From the NCBI GenBank assembly GCA_030141605.1, contig JAQGDQ010000022.1:1060001-1122000 (forward strand): a stretch of DNA of 62,000 bases, read 5' to 3'. Source of the stretch: Tubiluchus corallicola (lineage: Eukaryota > Priapulida > Priapulimorpha > Priapulimorphida > Tubiluchidae). Each line of letters starts with the position of its first letter. The first letter of the stretch is position 1. Below the pieces are notes generated by a model. It made no database searches. It saw only the letters and a program-made list of their open reading frames with translations, and had not been told where the DNA came from. Position numbers and translations under genes: made by a program. Positions 12,247 through 24,200 of the stretch are shown piece by piece.

Positions 12247-12382
12247 TGAATGAATGAATGAGTGAGTGAATGAACGAATGAATGAGCGAAAGAATGAATG
12301 AATGAGCGAATGAATGAATGAATGAATAAATAAATAAATAAATAATGAACGAATGAATTAATTAATGAACGAATTAATGAAG
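12247..12382. repeat. (GAAT)n tetranucleotide repeat
   Basis: Imperfect GAAT/GAGT/GAGC units for about 135 bases, interrupted by a short TAAA run at about 12326-12343. Confidence 0.9.
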
Positions 12383-14760
12383 ATGAATCTTAACATCCTC
12401 CAAAGCGTTTATCTAAAATTTCTGTAAACGCAGGCAAAAGCGTGATCATTTTCCGTTTAATAATTGCTTCAGTTTCCGGTTCCTGTGGAAAACTTGACGT
12501 AACTTCACTTTGCTATTATCCTTAATTCGTTTGTTGCCTAGTTACTAAAACGCCTGCTACGAAAACAGAACAGTGAAAACAGAAACCTGCAAAAGAGACA
12601 AACGTTAAATGAAAAATTACGTCTGAGTTAGCTTGATTTTTGGGCAAGTGACACCAGCGTCTTCTTTAACTAATGAGGTTGCTAATAATAAGCATGCAGA
12701 AAAAAATGATGTGCCAAAGCGAATGCCCGTTGAGCTATAATTCTTTCATGCCAGGCTACATTACAGTACTGAGGAGTATGGCTGAGTGATCGCGGTGTAT
12801 TCTTAGCTATATAACTCAAGCAACGCTAGGCTAGGTAGTAGTTGAATGAGTGACCAGCCGAAAAGGCGCCAGTTAGTAAATGAAACGGTGACCTGTGGGC
12901 GATCTTGTGGACTTTGGGCGAACTCCTCATCTTTGTCTGGTGAACAACCCCATGAATCGAAGATACGCCTGTAAAACTTGACTAACGCACCTCTGTCCTA
13001 GATCTATGTAATAAAATTATTACTGGTGGAAAAAGGACACAACAATAACTGGAAACAGAAAACAGAAACCAATACTTCGATTGATTTTTGTAGATTTTTA
13101 TATGTGCAATACAAATTCCCTCTGAATCGAGAATTTGACGACTATATACATCCCTGGCGCATAAAATAAAATGTACAACTACAAAATGTTTTGAGGCCAG
13201 GTAATACAGCTGAATTGTCATGATAATGTGTTTAACGATTGAAGCTAATAAACCTCAATCTTGTAGTGAACGGCTGGTTGACCACTGGAAAAACTGCTTT
13301 TGTTTTTGTGTTTTATACGTGCTGTCCACGCAAAATGCGGCCGCAAACAATAAACGCGGAGTTTAACAAAAATGCCTGATTTTACATGCATACCACACTA
13401 TGTGCGACAGAAAAAATATATCTATTATACAACCGAGGAAATAATGGTTATTGTGTGTAATGAGCACTTTGAGAACACTGAAATTAGTTCCTTCTGTGTA
13501 AAAAGATGTCACTTAACAACAGTTTACCTGTCAACAAATTATCTGTTGTAGCAGCAGCTGCATGCTGAAGAAGTTTAAGTGCATTTGACTTTGCCCCAAT
13601 TTTCCACTTTTACTAACAATGGCAAATGACAGAGTCGCAACCGATTGTAAAATGCGTAGAATGCAACTAAGGAATGTGTCAGTTGTCTCGTCGATAAAAA
13701 ATAAAACCGCAGAACTCATGGTACAGGTTATCTGCACTTCATCTTGTTACCACTCTAAACCACCCTGAAGAAACTGCTAAAACAAATTCTATTTCGATTT
13801 TAACTAACGTTGGTAATTCTTTAAACTAGGACTAATGAAGAGTACTTTTCTTCTTTTTGATTTTGCATTATCACTTAAGCAGACGTTTAAAAAACAAATG
13901 CAATTTAAATGCAGATAATATGGCCCATTGGATATACCAGTTAAAATTCTAAAGGCTAGCATGTAGGGTGCTATCGAGGAATATTTATTTTTATTTTAAA
14001 ATTCACTTCATACATATTGGCAAACCATCCATTTATAACCTACACTATTAATAAAATAGCAATGTAAGACGGATTTGCCATCTAATTTGCGAAAAATTTA
14101 AATGCAGATCTCACCCGTCTTCAGCATTCAGGTCAGCATTCAGCATTGCGATCAGAAAAAAGGAGAGGACGGGGAGAGAGAAAAGGAAAGGAAACGAGCA
14201 TGCAAGCGAAGCGAGCAGCAACGCGAAAGTCAAAGTCGTCGTTACTAGGTCTGTTAGTAGAGTTTGAAAATAATATCGAGAGTCTAATGTACAATAAAAA
14301 TCACTACATGTTTACAATAAAAACCCGCCACATTAAACTTACATGAAATATTACTACAATAAAAAATGCAAATTATGCAGATTAAAAATGCTCATATACA
14401 AAACGGAGACAGTAACAGATGTTTCTGTATTACTGATTCGCCAAATAATGATAAATTTTAGATAAAACAATCACTGTTAAAAAATTCACGTATCAAACTG
14501 TCAGTGGGTTTTAGCGAGTCTCGTTTTTCGACTAATTGGGATTGTAATTATTGTTAACTTATAATTATTTCACTGCCTTTTTGTTTGTCGTTGTTTCAAA
14601 AGTATTCAGTTTGGGCAAGCAAAGCGCTGTTAAAGAACTATCATCGCAATAAATAATAAATAAGTGTTTCAAGCACCGTCTTCAGTGAAACTATGACAGT
14701 TGAAAGAAAACAAAAGCAATTAAGGTTGTCGTTGAAAACAAGGGCGTGGTAAATGAAAGG
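12383..14760. other. Gene-free interval upstream of the Gly/Tyr-rich gene
   Basis: No supported exons. One member of a dispersed repeat family is present at about 13265-13302 on the minus strand (ccagtggtcaa core). The rest shows nothing recognisable. Confidence 0.4.
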
Positions 14761-14765
14761 TGAGG

Positions 14766-14773
14766 TATATAAG
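14766..14773 (+). promoter_or_regulatory. Candidate TATA box for the Gly/Tyr-rich secreted protein gene
   Basis: TATATAAG lies in a GC-richer local context. A transcript starting about 30 bases downstream would have a leader exon, spliced to the acceptor at 15561-15563 just before the start codon. A plausible donor (aaaggtgtga) lies near 14842. The link is inferred from position. Confidence 0.4.
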
Positions 14774-15325
14774 CACAGGTAAATGCTGCAGGCTTTGCAT
14801 ATTTAAGCCAGCGTGATTTCAGTTGCGACCGCTTTACAGAAAGGTGTGAAAGTGCGATTATATTTATTTGACAAAAAGTAAAAGTGCTGCCTGTGGCAGG
14901 TGTACAAAAAATAAAGCAAAGAAGTGGAAATTACATTAGATCAATATCATATCACAACAATGCTATAATCTTTGAAAATTATAATTTTTATGAATTTTTT
15001 GTTATTATAATAATATTATAATAACTATTTTTATTTGGATGTTTCAGTAATCAACGTTTTAAAAAGCATTGGGTGAAAGTATCCACAGCTTGTTTTATTA
15101 GTGAAAATGAAAAATTCATCATTTTGTTTTTTTCTGTAATTCTCCAAAATGGTTCATGACGACACTTACAATTTGATTAATATTTGTTATACGTTAAAGT
15201 TTTAGTGTGATGATCCTAATCATTCACTTACTTGAAGTGGAGAGTAGGTGTAAAAAAGGTATAGTCTTACGTGTCAAGAAAAAGCAGCAAAGAGTTACCA
15301 TCTATAAGTAAAGAAAGAGGTTTTT

Positions 15326-15372
15326 ATATTAACCTCTTACTCTTACTCTTACTCTTATTCTTACTTCTGTAA
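15326..15372. repeat. (TCTTAC)n hexanucleotide repeat
   Basis: About four copies of tcttac followed by variants, inside the presumed leader intron of the downstream gene. A TCA/TTA-rich triplet stretch follows at 15430-15520. Confidence 0.8.
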
Positions 15373-15575
15373 TTGGAAATCTCGTTATCATTAACTTCTA
15401 ACAATATTGTTATATAATCGTTGCTGCTGTCGTCATCATGCTTCTGGCCAACGTCATTATCACTATGATTATCATCATCATCGCTATCATCCCTTTCATT
15501 ATCATCAACATCATCTATGTTGGTGTGTGTTGTTATGGTGGAAACTAAGCTGTTCTTTTTTAGATCTCAAGCACA

Positions 15576-17689
15576 ATGTACTTGGCTGTTTTACTGGTTG
15601 CATTATTCAGTGTGAGTAACTTAATTATAATAACTAATTACATTAATTACACGTGGCGCCGGTATTGTTACTCATCATAATTATATCAATTTACATTCTA
15701 CCACACAGTAATCAATAAAATTCCAGAATGAACGCATCATTGAGTAAAAAGTATTGTCATTATTTAGAACATTCAACGTGTGAGATGCATATAGCAGCTT
15801 CATTCAGCTTTAGTTAATTTACAAATGTTGTTTTTACAAAGTTATAATCACTTAAATAATTCATTTGAATGTGATTCCAAGAAATCTAGATTATTTTCTA
15901 GCCCATTTATATAGCATTCTGTTTTTCTAATGTTTTTTTCTAACATAACTTACCAAACCCTTCATAGAAAATATATGATAGGCTAAAAATTGAAATTTGA
16001 AATATTCCGTTTTTATTAAGAGAAATTTCAGAAAATCAAAATTCGTAAATATTTAACAGCAACTAAAGATTTTAGCAATTTAATTTTTAGTATCTTAATC
16101 CAAGATTCATCATGTCTCGTACGTTTCAGACGTATTTTACTATATTACAGGCAAGGCAAACATTGGCTAGTCTTGGTGGCTACGGTTTTGGTGGTTACGG
16201 TGGCTATGGAACAGCTGGTTATGGTCACCTAGGTGGACACGGATATGCCGGTTATGGCGGACACAATGGTGGTTTGTTCAACTATCGAAGATCAGGATAT
16301 GGAGGATATGGAGGTGGATATGGATTAGGCGGATACGGTGGATATGGAGGGGCATATGGATTAGGTGGATACGGTGGATATGGATTAGGCAGCTACGGTT
16401 CATACGGATTAGGTGGCTATGGTGGAACAGATACATATGGATTAGGTGGATATGGATCAGGCAGATATGGTGGCGGATATGGTACAGCTGGATATGGAGC
16501 TGGATATGATAATAATGGATATGGCACAAAGGGACAACATGAAAACGGGCGTTATGGCGGGTACAGTGGTTACGATATAGGATATGGAGGTTTGTACTAT
16601 TTACCAACGCTTCGAGATATAGCTGTGATCGCATTTGGCAATTATGACTATGGTGATTACAACTACAACAACGGCTACGATGGTGGCAGTAACAACTACA
16701 ATGGTATAGCTGTTTCTAATTATGACTACAACACTCGTCCTGATGATTACAATGGACTAGAACAAGACCTCGGAATCTATGATTCGTCTAGCGCCAACAG
16801 GGGTTATCTCATTACAAACGGTGATGATGACGGCGATGATGATGCTCTAGAGCTTGCAGCAGAAAATGGACATCTAAGTAATGCTGGAAGTGGAGGAAGA
16901 GGAGTGCAAGCTGCTGGCGGTCGCAGAATTGGACTCGGGAATGCTGTAGCTTTTGAAGGAACTGAGGAATTCATTGGAACCGGTCCATTCAACTTTGAAA
17001 GCGCCAGGGGCAGAGCAGCATCAAAAACACTCCCCAATTCCTCGCCAGCAACAGAAGAAGCAGTTGTTGGGCGCCATTACGGCACAGGCTATGCCCAGCA
17101 ATGGAATGCCGCTTCAGCTGACCGTGCCGCATCCGGCTCAGGAGTTGCTGCAAGCACACGACAAGCTGCTCGCGATGCCAACCAGGAAGCTCTGGCAAGC
17201 TTTACACAAGCGGCTACTAGCGCCGGAGCAGGAGCCGCAGGAGCCGGATATGCCTTTAGGGCAAATCCTCAGTTCACTGGAATTCAAGCTGTTGGAGTTG
17301 CAGAGCCTGCAGTTCGATTAGGACCCGTTCGTGCAGTTGCGGCAGGACCACCTGCTATCAACAGAGCTTCCATCGGAAGAGGCACTGCTGGTGGGGCAAA
17401 TGTGGTCAGCGGAGTGACTGGGATACTTGTAGACAGCGGTGACGCTGTATCCATCAGTAGTGACGAGGGGGATGCACAAGAAAATGGTGATTTGTATGCT
17501 AACCTATATGGAGCGGCTGGTGAAGCACTACAGAGCCGAGGCTATGGTACTGGTTATAGCGCAAGCGGCTATAATCTGCTGAATGGTGGAACTGGTTATG
17601 GACTAGGCAACTATAACCAGTTAAATGGTGATACTGGTTATGGAGCATACGGCTATAACCAGCTAAACGGATACAACAATTACTATTAG
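15576..17689 (+). CDS. Secreted Gly/Tyr-rich structural protein (shell/cuticle matrix-like), two coding exons
   Basis: Exon 1 (15576-15611) codes a bare signal peptide, MYLAVLLVALFS, preceded by an acceptor (ttcttttttag to 15563) and followed by donor gtgagt. Exon 2 (16151-17689) follows acceptor tatattacag in phase 0 and continues ARQTLASLGG..., giving 524 residues. Residues about 19-150 are GGYG/GLGGYG/GTAGYG repeats; 160-225 are Tyr/Asn-rich; 230-245 are acidic (Asp run); 260-440 are Ala/Gly-rich; the last 50 are Gly/Tyr/Asn-rich with repeated YNQLNG-type units ending NNYY. The composition resembles shematrin-like shell proteins and Gly-rich cuticle or byssal proteins, which form extracellular scaffolds cross-linked through Tyr. 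An ATG at 16112 exists in frame with exon 2 but lies in the intron and would lack a signal peptide. Function is inferred from composition. Homology to a named family is not shown. Confidence 0.85.
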
Positions 17690-17784
17690 TCCTATGCGAT
17701 GAGCCTAAAAAATGTAAATAGCATTGTTTAAACGTCGTTAACTGTTAAACGTTTAGAGCAAATGGCTGTATTGATTTCAAATCT

Positions 17785-17790
17785 AATAAA
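17785..17790 (+). terminator. Polyadenylation signal of the Gly/Tyr-rich protein gene
   Basis: AATAAA about 95 bases after the TAG at 17689, followed by a GT-rich stretch (gtgtggc). Confidence 0.75.
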
Positions 17791-17829
17791 GTGTGGCATT
17801 TATAGGCCTTTTTAAAATACCAAACTGTA

Positions 17830-20285
17830 TTATGTTTTCGCACTGAAATTAAAGCGCACTCAGTAGAGGATCATTGTCCAAGATCAAGTATCACCTGGAT
17901 CAAACGTGACATCATAATTGATAACCCATCTGCCTATTAAACAAGTACTATATCTACATCACACCATTTTACCGTTATTCAGCATTTTTAGCCAAAAAAA
18001 TCTATGCTTTGAATTTGAAATACCACTCAAGGTCAAATGTACCGTCACCAATGCAAAACTAAAAACATTATTTTTATTTTGCACTATATTTGAAGATTCA
18101 CAGCATTGTGCTTTGCTAAAGACATTCTGCACATGAGCACTGAATGGTGGCACCATCTAACGGAAAAGAAAGCAAATGAAATTTTGTAGCCTCAATACGC
18201 TTCACGAAATACAATTATTAAAAATGAAATAATAACTCCCTGCTTTGAAGCACCATAAAAACACTTTCATATTTTTAGTTTGTTAATAATTGTCCCTTAT
18301 TTTCGTTCTTGCATTTTGTTAAAATTTAGTGCTTTCTAATCGGCTGATTAATAATTATTGAGTTAATATGGCTTTCACGCCTAAATGAATTAGGGAAAAA
18401 TACTAACGTAACGTTACTAACACTTATTAAACTAGCTAAATTCACAGGCTGTTGCAGCAAAAGTTATAAAATGACAGGTGTATTTTATAATTTTGTTGAA
18501 AATGATAGTAAACATCGCGAAAGAGTACTAACATTTACTTGCTAGCATGTAATTGAGGGTACTGCAATTTTTTAAAAAAAAACAACCGTTGACTTTGACT
18601 CTGTCATGTGAACGCATTTACGGTTGTTAAAATGTTTGCCGCGTGAACGTCTGCTGACATGTCTGATTTCGTAGAATTTGTTTTAATCAATGTTAAATAA
18701 ATGCATACAATGTATGTGAGCACGTGTTAACTACTTCAAATTACATGGTTTTAGATTTGTATTGTATATAAATATATATATCCACGTAAAACTATCGAGG
18801 TAATATACTTGTTATTTGTAAGCATGGACCAGGTTTCGAAACAGAATTTACGTTACGTTAACACGAAAGCGTTTTAATAAAATGGAGTGCCCAATGACAG
18901 ATAGATTAAACAAAATCTTCATTAAAACAGAAACTTATAACAAATTATCCATTTAAATTATTCTATTTCGCGTAAAATGTGTCAACTAGTGTTACTTCGA
19001 ATTATGCAAGAAGGAGCATAACTTATTTCCAAGAATATGACTATGGCGTAATAAAAGTAACAACCACAGTAACAGACGAGCTGAGACAAAAGTTAACAAA
19101 TGGAACAGTTGGAGCCATTTTCTTTATTTGGCCATTGGACGTTTAAACTGATTTGCATTCTTTTTGAGGTGTAGTAGCAGCATTTTAAATTCAGCAAGGT
19201 CGAATTGATAAAAATAATTTGCTTTTTATTTTTATAATAAACATTAGGTGAAATAGATAATTTAATTACGTAACTGGCATTACAGGGTTGCTTCATACGC
19301 CGATCTTTATAAGGGAAAATTGTTCGAAGAGGGAACATCTGATTTCATTTTGTAGAAAACCATTTTTGAAATAAAAGTAACAGAATTGGTTTTCTTATAG
19401 GTCTAGATACCTTGAAATTAGTGTCACAATCGCCTCTTAATGTTAGTTTTCAGGGAATTTCTTTTGATTTATATTGTTTGAGCAAAAAATTGGCGGCCAT
19501 TTTGTTTTGTACCATTTTGGACCCATTTCCGCTAATTTTTCAAGTTGAGAATAGTTTTTCCGAATTTAGCATAATCAAATTGATAAAAAGTGGCTATGTT
19601 GCCCATTTTTGGGCTTTTGGAAAAACGCCCTCAGAATTTTATGTAGAAGCACTTTTTCAGGATTTTCTTCTAATTTAAGCTGCGCAAAGTGCAATCCTAC
19701 AAAATTGCCTATATCTTGTCCTAGAAGATAATTTCCTATTTTTAATTTCCAGTCTTTTCTAGAATGATATGCCGCAAGTCATTTGTTTATAAAAGACATG
19801 TCTGCGATTGTACATGCACACTGCTTATGCTCTAATATGGTTTCCTATTTTACGAAGCAATCAACCATGTACACCTGTGCCCTGGCCGCAGCTGCAAGAG
19901 CTTTTGCGTCTTTAACTTTTATAACCGCTTAGGTAGCTGACAAAACTATCAATCTCTCGTAATTGGCATATACGCCATAATGATACAGACACAAATTACA
20001 ACCTGGTTGACACGGGTATTTTATAATGCAACGTAAATGTTCGCCTAATAACGCTGTTGGAACTAGCAAAGTGGGTGGAAAATTAATGAGAAGATTAAAA
20101 CAAAGCGGAGAAAAATGGCTTACTCAAGAGAATTGGTGTGAAGACATTTTTGCAAAAAAATACAATTTTAAAAACACAAATTATTATGAAGAATGAACAT
20201 TTACTAGCGCGTATGTACCACTTTTACTCTTCCCTTTCATCTTCATTTCACACAGGCACATACACGAAGTCACATACACATTCGT
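17830..20285. other. Gene-free AT-rich interval
   Basis: No supported exon or RNA gene. Frames at 17918-18156 and 19093-19678 have no domain, splice context or codon bias that I can recognise. Confidence 0.4.
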
Positions 20286-20287
20286 TT

Positions 20288-20356
<69 letters not shown>

Positions 20357-20501
20357 ACTCTCCCCTCCAAGCTCTGTCTGTCTGCCTCCCTCACTCACTC
20401 AATTTCTGTCTCTCTTTCTATCTCTCACTCCTTTCTCACTCTCTGTCTCTCTCTCTCTTTCTATCTCTCACTCCTTTCTCACTCTCTGTCTCTCTCTCTT
20501 T
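20286..20501. repeat. (TC)n microsatellite with variant TC-rich tail
   Basis: About 30 uninterrupted TC units (20291-20352), then CACTC and CTGTC variants. A ~60-base block (tctctttctatctctcactc...) is present twice. The Ser/Leu-rich frame here is an artefact. Confidence 0.9.
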
Positions 20502-20727
20502 AGAAACCATAAAAGCCCAAATCCTGGTGCACAATGTACTGTGCAGAGATTTTCCTATTCCCTGTTAAACAAGAATTACATTCTTGAATCGACTGTAACC
20601 GATAACGAAGTTTGCCGGAGAAACCCTCTTGCACTCCGTTAATTTACACCTCAGTCTCTCCAGAGAATGTTGGCTAATAGCCAATTACCATTACAGTCTA
20701 ATTAGATTAGCTGGAAAACGTGTTAAT

Positions 20728-21264
20728 GATGATGATGCGCAGATGAAGCCTACTGGTTAATACTGTTACCGAACACAAGTAATTAGGAAAGTAAAAAATT
20801 CAGCAAATGTTGAAGATGCACTCTGTATAATAAATTAATCCAGCTCTTGGTGGAAATGCAAACTAAGTTTGTCATTTAAATAAATTTGCTAGTTATTTCC
20901 TGTTCACTTAGTCAAGTTAGTTTGTCCATACAGGTCACTTAGGCCTATATACCAATAACCAGCATCATCAATTTTAAACCGAATCTTTTTAATAATATAA
21001 TCCTGGTAATAAATTAATAGTAATAAATAGTTTGGCATCAGATTTAATTAACTGTGAGTCTGTTCTATCAGTAACTTGACTAAGTGAGCAGAAAATAATT
21101 GGCAAATTTTTTTAAATGAAAAAACTTAGTTTGCCTTTCCACCAAGAGCTGGATCAATTTATTATACAGAGTGCATCGTCAACACTTGCTGAATGTTTTC
21201 CCTTACTAATTATTAATTGTGTTCGGCAACAGTATTAACCAGTACGCTTCGTCTGCGTATCATA
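20728..21264. mobile_element. ~535-bp foldback (long inverted repeat) element
   Basis: The left arm (about 20728-20930) and right arm (about 21065-21264) are reverse complements over some 180-200 bases with scattered mismatches. For example ctggttaatactgtt at 20752 pairs with aacagtattaaccag near 21227-21241, and the block with ccagctcttggtgga at 20850 pairs with the block at about 21140. No transposase frame lies in the ~135-base centre. It is best read as a non-autonomous DNA element. I could not define a clean target-site duplication. Confidence 0.75.
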
Positions 21265-24200
21265 AGAATTTACTGTGCAAACAAATATGGACGCCAGCAA
21301 AAGCCCCTTTATTACAACAGCATGTTTTGCGACGAATTGACAGAGATTTTTCAGTCCCAACTCCAAACCAACCGAATTCCAAGACCGCTCTTGAAACGGC
21401 CTGCTACCATTAAAAAATATACGTTAACAATGTGGACGCATCCGCTTTCCTTCACTTGATATGTTCACATATCGCTTCGAGATGTCTTACAACTTAGTCA
21501 GTTTTAATTTTGTTTTTTTTTGGTCAGTTGGTTGCTGACAGGTTAGATCATACATATGCATTTATATGATCTTTTGCTGCCAAATTTTTATATTCTTATC
21601 TGATTCATCAGAAGCGATATACGACTGTAAAGTAAATTATTATAATCAGCAAAGTTTAGATAAAGTAAATGAAATATTTTTTTTGAAATTACATAACTTA
21701 AGATTTCTGAAGACATACACTGACATTGCAATCGTACAGTTACAATAATAATAATAACTGTAGAAAACTTTAACCTTATTTATTTACTTTACCTAAACCC
21801 ATGCTAATCAAAATGTTTTAGTTTACCACATAATCTTACCACATGACCACTGCCTGGCTCATTATCAAGGATATTCCTCTAAAATCTAATATCCTTACCA
21901 TCTTACCCATAATAAGATAAGGTAAGATGATGCCACGTGGTAGCGAGATGTTATAGCATGATTTTAAATACTTTATTTTGATCATAAATACAAAAATACA
22001 AAAAAATTATTGCCTGGATTTAGCTTATTGTAAAGCTCCGCCCACGTTGAGTATTACGGATAAAAACATCATTTGTTTATTTACTATAGACTTTGCCACA
22101 CTGCAAGCCAGAATAGCACTCAAACGCAGGCCCCACTCAACGAGATGCTTGCGGCTTGACCACTGCTTGGCTTATTGTCTAGGATATTCCTCTAAACACA
22201 TAACCGCAGATCGTCATTGAAGACTGAAGTTTATTATAAGTAGTGTGATTACATTGTACTTCGCATCACCAGAAGTTACGAACAATCAATTACCATGCAT
22301 CTAAAAGTCGAAATATTACAAAATTGTGAATTGCTGAATTACATTTCTAGGCTGCATTGCATGATATCTTGTCCATACTGGCACTGTTTTCAGGTCCATA
22401 CTAACAGTTAACATGTGCCACACAACCCTATAACTGCTGCCACACGCAGTTAATTAACCATTGGCAATTGCCTATCATTTTTAACAAACGAAGAACGACG
22501 CTGTAGTGCGGTCACCTGGTGTCTGTGTAGTAGCTACGCTTGGGCGGCACGCGTCGCACAGCTGGCTTCTTTCATATGATAGGGAACATTAATGTTTAAC
22601 AGGGAAGCTTGCAAAAAAATCAGGTCTTCCCCTTAATACTTTGAAAATAACCTTACATATACTTGGAAAGGATGGTTGTTCTTCACATTTGTATTTTCAG
22701 TTTTCTGTTAAGAATTATTGGAAACATATTCGACTCGAACTATTGGTCGAGGGACTCGCTGAACTGAAGAACAGGGGTCAGAAATCACGTAAATGACGTC
22801 TTTAATTTAAGAAAGTAAGATAGCAAATCGAAAACCCGACGCTGTCAATCGATTCTAGCATGTTCCTGTAAAGTTTCGTGACGATCCATTGCGAATTACA
22901 GAGTCTTGAGCTTTTTTCAAAAGTTCATCCCCAATAACAATAGCATGTATGTACAACAGAGAACAACATCCAGGCGAGAGGCAGTTTGAGTCGAGTCCTT
23001 CGACCAAAAACTGAGACGATATTTTAAGCTTAGTTTCTCAGGTTGCCTGCTAAACTCTGCCAAAGCAAGTTACCTGCTTACTGGTCAGTTATTGTATAGA
23101 TTTAGTCACTGGCAAGATACAATTTTACCATACTCCACCCAGCGGTGTTACAACCCTATATCAAACCTCTCACAACGGTATTTTAGCAATATTACTACCC
23201 CACGTGAAGAACCAAAGTTATTGAATAACGGCCGTTGGGGTTATAATCACAGACCCGTTTTTTTTCAAAGAAGCGGGATCTCGAATTATGGCTCGAAATA
23301 TCAAAAAATGGCTTGATCATTGGTTTGTGCTCATAGTGCATTTGGCTTTTTTAAAGCTCAGAAAAATCATCAAATACACGAGAAACACTTCTGTGACTCC
23401 CCGTGAATTTTGTAAAGGCCAGTCCCAGTAGTCTCCACTGGTCACACAATTCGTAACCTTAGAGGGCTCTCAGCGTTTCAACGACAAAAAGAATGTTAAT
23501 CAATACTCAATGGGTCAGAAGTAATCTTCAAATGTAACAAATAGCGAAAGGCACTTCGTACTTATTTATCCCGCTGTCACAAAACATGATTTTTGACCAT
23601 GTCAGTTGCAGATGAGCTGTTTATGAAATAATTCCCTCCAGATTTATAGCTTCTCTTCTCTTACTGAACGGAGCTTTACTGATCCAACGAGCATTAATAG
23701 GCGGCTTCTAATTAGTATTCTTCGCCATTTTAGTGTATAACAAAGAGTAAAGAGTTATACAAAGCGGGTGTATCTCACACCTGCGAGCGGCATTGTCATT
23801 TATTTTTGATGTGCCTCTACGTTTAATTAATTGGCATAATAATGATCACATATATATAAGCGGATTAAACTGTGATACATACAAGAGTGTGGCTGCATAT
23901 TCCTTGATTTTTACGCCTGCACAGTTCAACAGTTGCGTTTAGAGTTTTATGAGTTCTAGCGATTAGAACTTTATAATGCGTGCAAATTCTGTGCACTAAA
24001 TCAGTAAACTAATTTAAGATACATGTTACTGTGCTGCATGTTAGTTTAAAGGTACCAACTTTTCATATGAATGTACAAAATTTGACAAAGGAACATTTAT
24101 AATATGCATGTAAAACTTACAGTATTAAAGTTACAAGTTATTGAGTCAAATTACACAAGTAACCGCACTAGGTAGCTGCGGTAGCAACACAAGCTCGGCG

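Noticed and set aside
12770-12850. Possible tRNA-like head (tggctgagtgatcgcgg)
   Set aside because: A-box-like only; no B box follows.
16953-17321. 122-codon plus frame and minus-strand frames inside the Gly/Tyr-rich gene
   Set aside because: Shadows of the real frame, which has a signal peptide and spliced continuity.
20138-20503. 121-codon plus frame ending in Ser-Leu repeats
   Set aside because: Its second half is the TC microsatellite; the first half has no recognisable features.
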